13,364 nucleotides of DNA. It comes from Oscillospiraceae bacterium (GTDB lineage: Bacteria > Bacillota > Clostridia > Oscillospirales > UBA929). The notes under the pieces were generated by a model that had not been told where the DNA came from, made no database searches, and saw only the letters and a program-made list of their open reading frames with translations. A program made the translations under genes and the position numbers. How positions within the stretch are numbered: the stretch's first letter is position 1; each line of letters begins with the position of its first letter. The stretch lies in assembly GCA_031258665.1 (NCBI GenBank), contig JAIRML010000093.1, forward strand, positions 1 through 13,364. The letters are read 5' to 3'. This document shows, one piece after another, positions 12,301-13,364 of this stretch.

Positions 12301-12326
12301 GGTATTGGTGCCCGGGCGCCAATACC
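12301..12326. promoter_or_regulatory. Near-perfect 26-bp dyad at the htpG transcription start
   Basis: GGTATTGGTGCC (12301-12312) and GGCGCCAATACC (12315-12326) pair with a single T-G wobble and only CG between them. It directly abuts the -10. As DNA it could be an operator; as RNA it would lie at the very 5' end of the leader. A second pairing, GGGCCCCC (12331-12338) with GGGGGCCC (12364-12371), ends 5 bases before the ribosome binding site. Confidence 0.55.
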
Positions 12327-12390
12327 ACGAGGGCCCCCCAAGATGGACGGCGGCCGGGTGTGCGGGGGCCCGGAATAGGAGTGAGGCAAA

Positions 12391-13364
12391 TTGGCCGTCA
12401 AACAGTTTCAGGCCGAATCAAAGCGGCTGCTCGATCTGATGATCCACTCGATCTATACGCACAAAGAGATCTTTCTGCGGGAGCTCATCTCCAACGCGAG
12501 CGACGCGATCGACAAACTCTATTTTCGGTCGCTGACGGATCCGGGCGTGGGCAAGACCCGGGATGATTTTCAGATCCGATTGACGGTGGACCGGACGAAG
12601 CGGCAGATCACACTGTCGGACAACGGCGTCGGCATGACGAAGGACGAACTGGAGCAGAATCTGGGCGTCATCGCCAAGAGCGGCACATGGGATTTCCGCC
12701 GTGAAAACGCGGAGAAGGTGGACGATCTGGATGTGATCGGCCAGTTTGGAGTCGGATTTTATTCGGCGTTTATGGTGGCATCCGAGGTCAGTGTGTGCTC
12801 GCGCGCGTACGGGGCCGATGAGGCCTGGCGCTGGCACTCGCACGGCGCCGAGGGTTACACGGTCGAACCCTGTGAGAAGGCGGAGGTCGGCACGGACATC
12901 GTGCTCACCGTCAAAGAGGACGAGCCGGACGAGCGTTACGGCGAGTTTCTGGAAACGCGGCGCCTGTCGGAGCTGGTGCGGAAGTACTCCGATTACATCC
13001 GCTATCCGATCCGAATGGACCTGGAGCACAGCCGTCTCAAGGAGGGCTCCGACAGCGAGTACGAGACCGTGGCGGAGACAGAGACCGTCAACAGCATGGT
13101 GCCCCTCTGGCGCAGAAACCGAAGCGAGGTCACCGAAGAGGAGTACCACCGGTTTTATCGAGACAAATTCTACGACTTCACGCCCCCGCTGCGTGTGATC
13201 CACGCGGCAAATGAGGGGCTGTCCACCTACCACGCGCTGCTTTTTATCCCGAAGCAGGCGCCGTACAACTATTACACGAAGGAGTTTGAGAAGGGGTTGG
13301 CGCTGTATTCGTCCGGTGTGATGATCATGGAGAAGTGCGCAGACCTGCTGCCCGACCACTTCAG
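12391..13364 (+). CDS. htpG: Molecular chaperone HtpG (Hsp90), partial (3' end outside window)
   Basis: Bacterial Hsp90, an ATP-driven dimeric chaperone of the cytosol. About 324 residues are visible, roughly the first half of the usual 620 or so: the N-terminal GHKL ATPase domain and part of the middle domain. ATPase motifs are ELISNASDAIDKL (31-43, with Glu31 and Asn35), SDNGVGM (76-82), IAKSGT (94-99) and GQFGVGFYS (117-125); the middle-domain start shows FYDFTPPLRVIH and a LLFIPKQAP segment. The start is TTG 12391, chosen because AGGAG at 12377-12381 lies 9 bases upstream and the family N-terminus (KQFQAESKRLLDLMIHSIY) follows at once; no in-frame ATG precedes it. It is divergent from DUF1015-pyrC. 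The gene runs off the window. Confidence 0.96.
   Translation, partial: MAVKQFQAESKRLLDLMIHSIYTHKEIFLRELISNASDAIDKLYFRSLTDPGVGKTRDDFQIRLTVDRTKRQITLSDNGVGMTKDELEQNLGVIAKSGTWDFRRENAEKVDDLDVIGQFGVGFYSAFMVASEVSVCSRAYGADEAWRWHSHGAEGYTVEPCEKAEVGTDIVLTVKEDEPDERYGEFLETRRLSELVRKYSDYIRYPIRMDLEHSRLKEGSDSEYETVAETETVNSMVPLWRRNRSEVTEEEYHRFYRDKFYDFTPPLRVIHAANEGLSTYHALLFIPKQAPYNYYTKEFEKGLALYSSGVMIMEKCADLLPDHF

Noticed and set aside
12241..12390. A CIRCE element for HrcA control of htpG
   Set aside because: The TTAGCACTC and GAGTGCTAA half sites are not present; the dyad at 12301-12326 has an unrelated sequence.
10685..12439. A 584-codon open frame on the plus strand opposite DUF1015 and pyrC
   Set aside because: It is an antisense shadow in high-GC sequence: Arg/His/Gln/Gly-rich with no recognisable domain, while the minus strand encodes two clear families with ribosome binding sites.
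12418..13359. A 313-codon open frame on the minus strand across the window end
   Set aside because: It lies opposite htpG, whose frame carries all the Hsp90 ATPase motifs from a TTG start. The minus frame has no family likeness.
1..13364. CRISPR array, tRNA or rRNA genes
   Set aside because: I saw no regularly spaced repeats and no tRNA-like or rRNA-like sequence on either strand. The search was by eye only.

Overview
The window looks like a chromosomal stretch of a GC-rich Gram-positive bacterium, most likely a Clostridia-type member of Bacillota. The reasons are the rpoA-rplQ end of a ribosomal operon, strong AGGAGG-type ribosome binding sites, TTG starts backed by good Shine-Dalgarno sites, consensus sigma-A-like promoters, and an SOS box of the Gram-positive LexA (Cheo box) type in front of uvrA. 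No genus can be named from the sequence alone.

Layout. 1-691 (+): the 3' end of rpoA and all of rplQ, closed by a strong terminator. 867-2019 (+): a Panacea-type toxin-antitoxin pair (helix-turn-helix plus Panacea antitoxin, overlapping a RelE-like putative toxin) with its own extended -10 promoter and an upstream palindrome. 2192-2641 (+): dut. 2655-5513 (-): uvrA, convergent with dut. 5524-5766: the uvrA upstream region. 5855-7278 (+): a DUF3990 (ADP-ribosyltransferase-like) gene overlapping a helix-turn-helix gene, behind a consensus promoter with a palindrome in its spacer. 7296-8321 (-): a DUF1016/YhcG-type PDDEXK nuclease. 8411-8653: a second copy, about 90% identical by eye, of the uvrA upstream region, now upstream of the nuclease. 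8858-9346 (-): a small exported or membrane-anchored protein of unknown function. 9469-12022 (-): a DUF1015 gene followed by pyrC, probably one operon. 12391-end (+): the first half of htpG, divergent from that operon.

How it fits together. Housekeeping genes (transcription and translation, nucleotide hygiene by dut, excision repair by uvrA, pyrimidine synthesis by pyrC, chaperone htpG) are interrupted by two defence/toxin-antitoxin islets that are visibly less GC-rich. The most interesting point is that the complete uvrA control region occurs twice in the same orientation. It holds a TTGACG-17-TATAAT promoter with a LexA-like palindrome in the spacer, an intrinsic terminator only about 15 bases after the start site, and a second hairpin. 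The second copy puts the DUF1016 nuclease behind the same SOS-type switch. The second hairpin differs between the copies at paired positions in a way that keeps the pairing, so the structure looks selected. The two copies flank the whole DUF3990/HTH/DUF1016 islet as direct repeats, so homologous recombination could delete it and leave uvrA with one intact control region.
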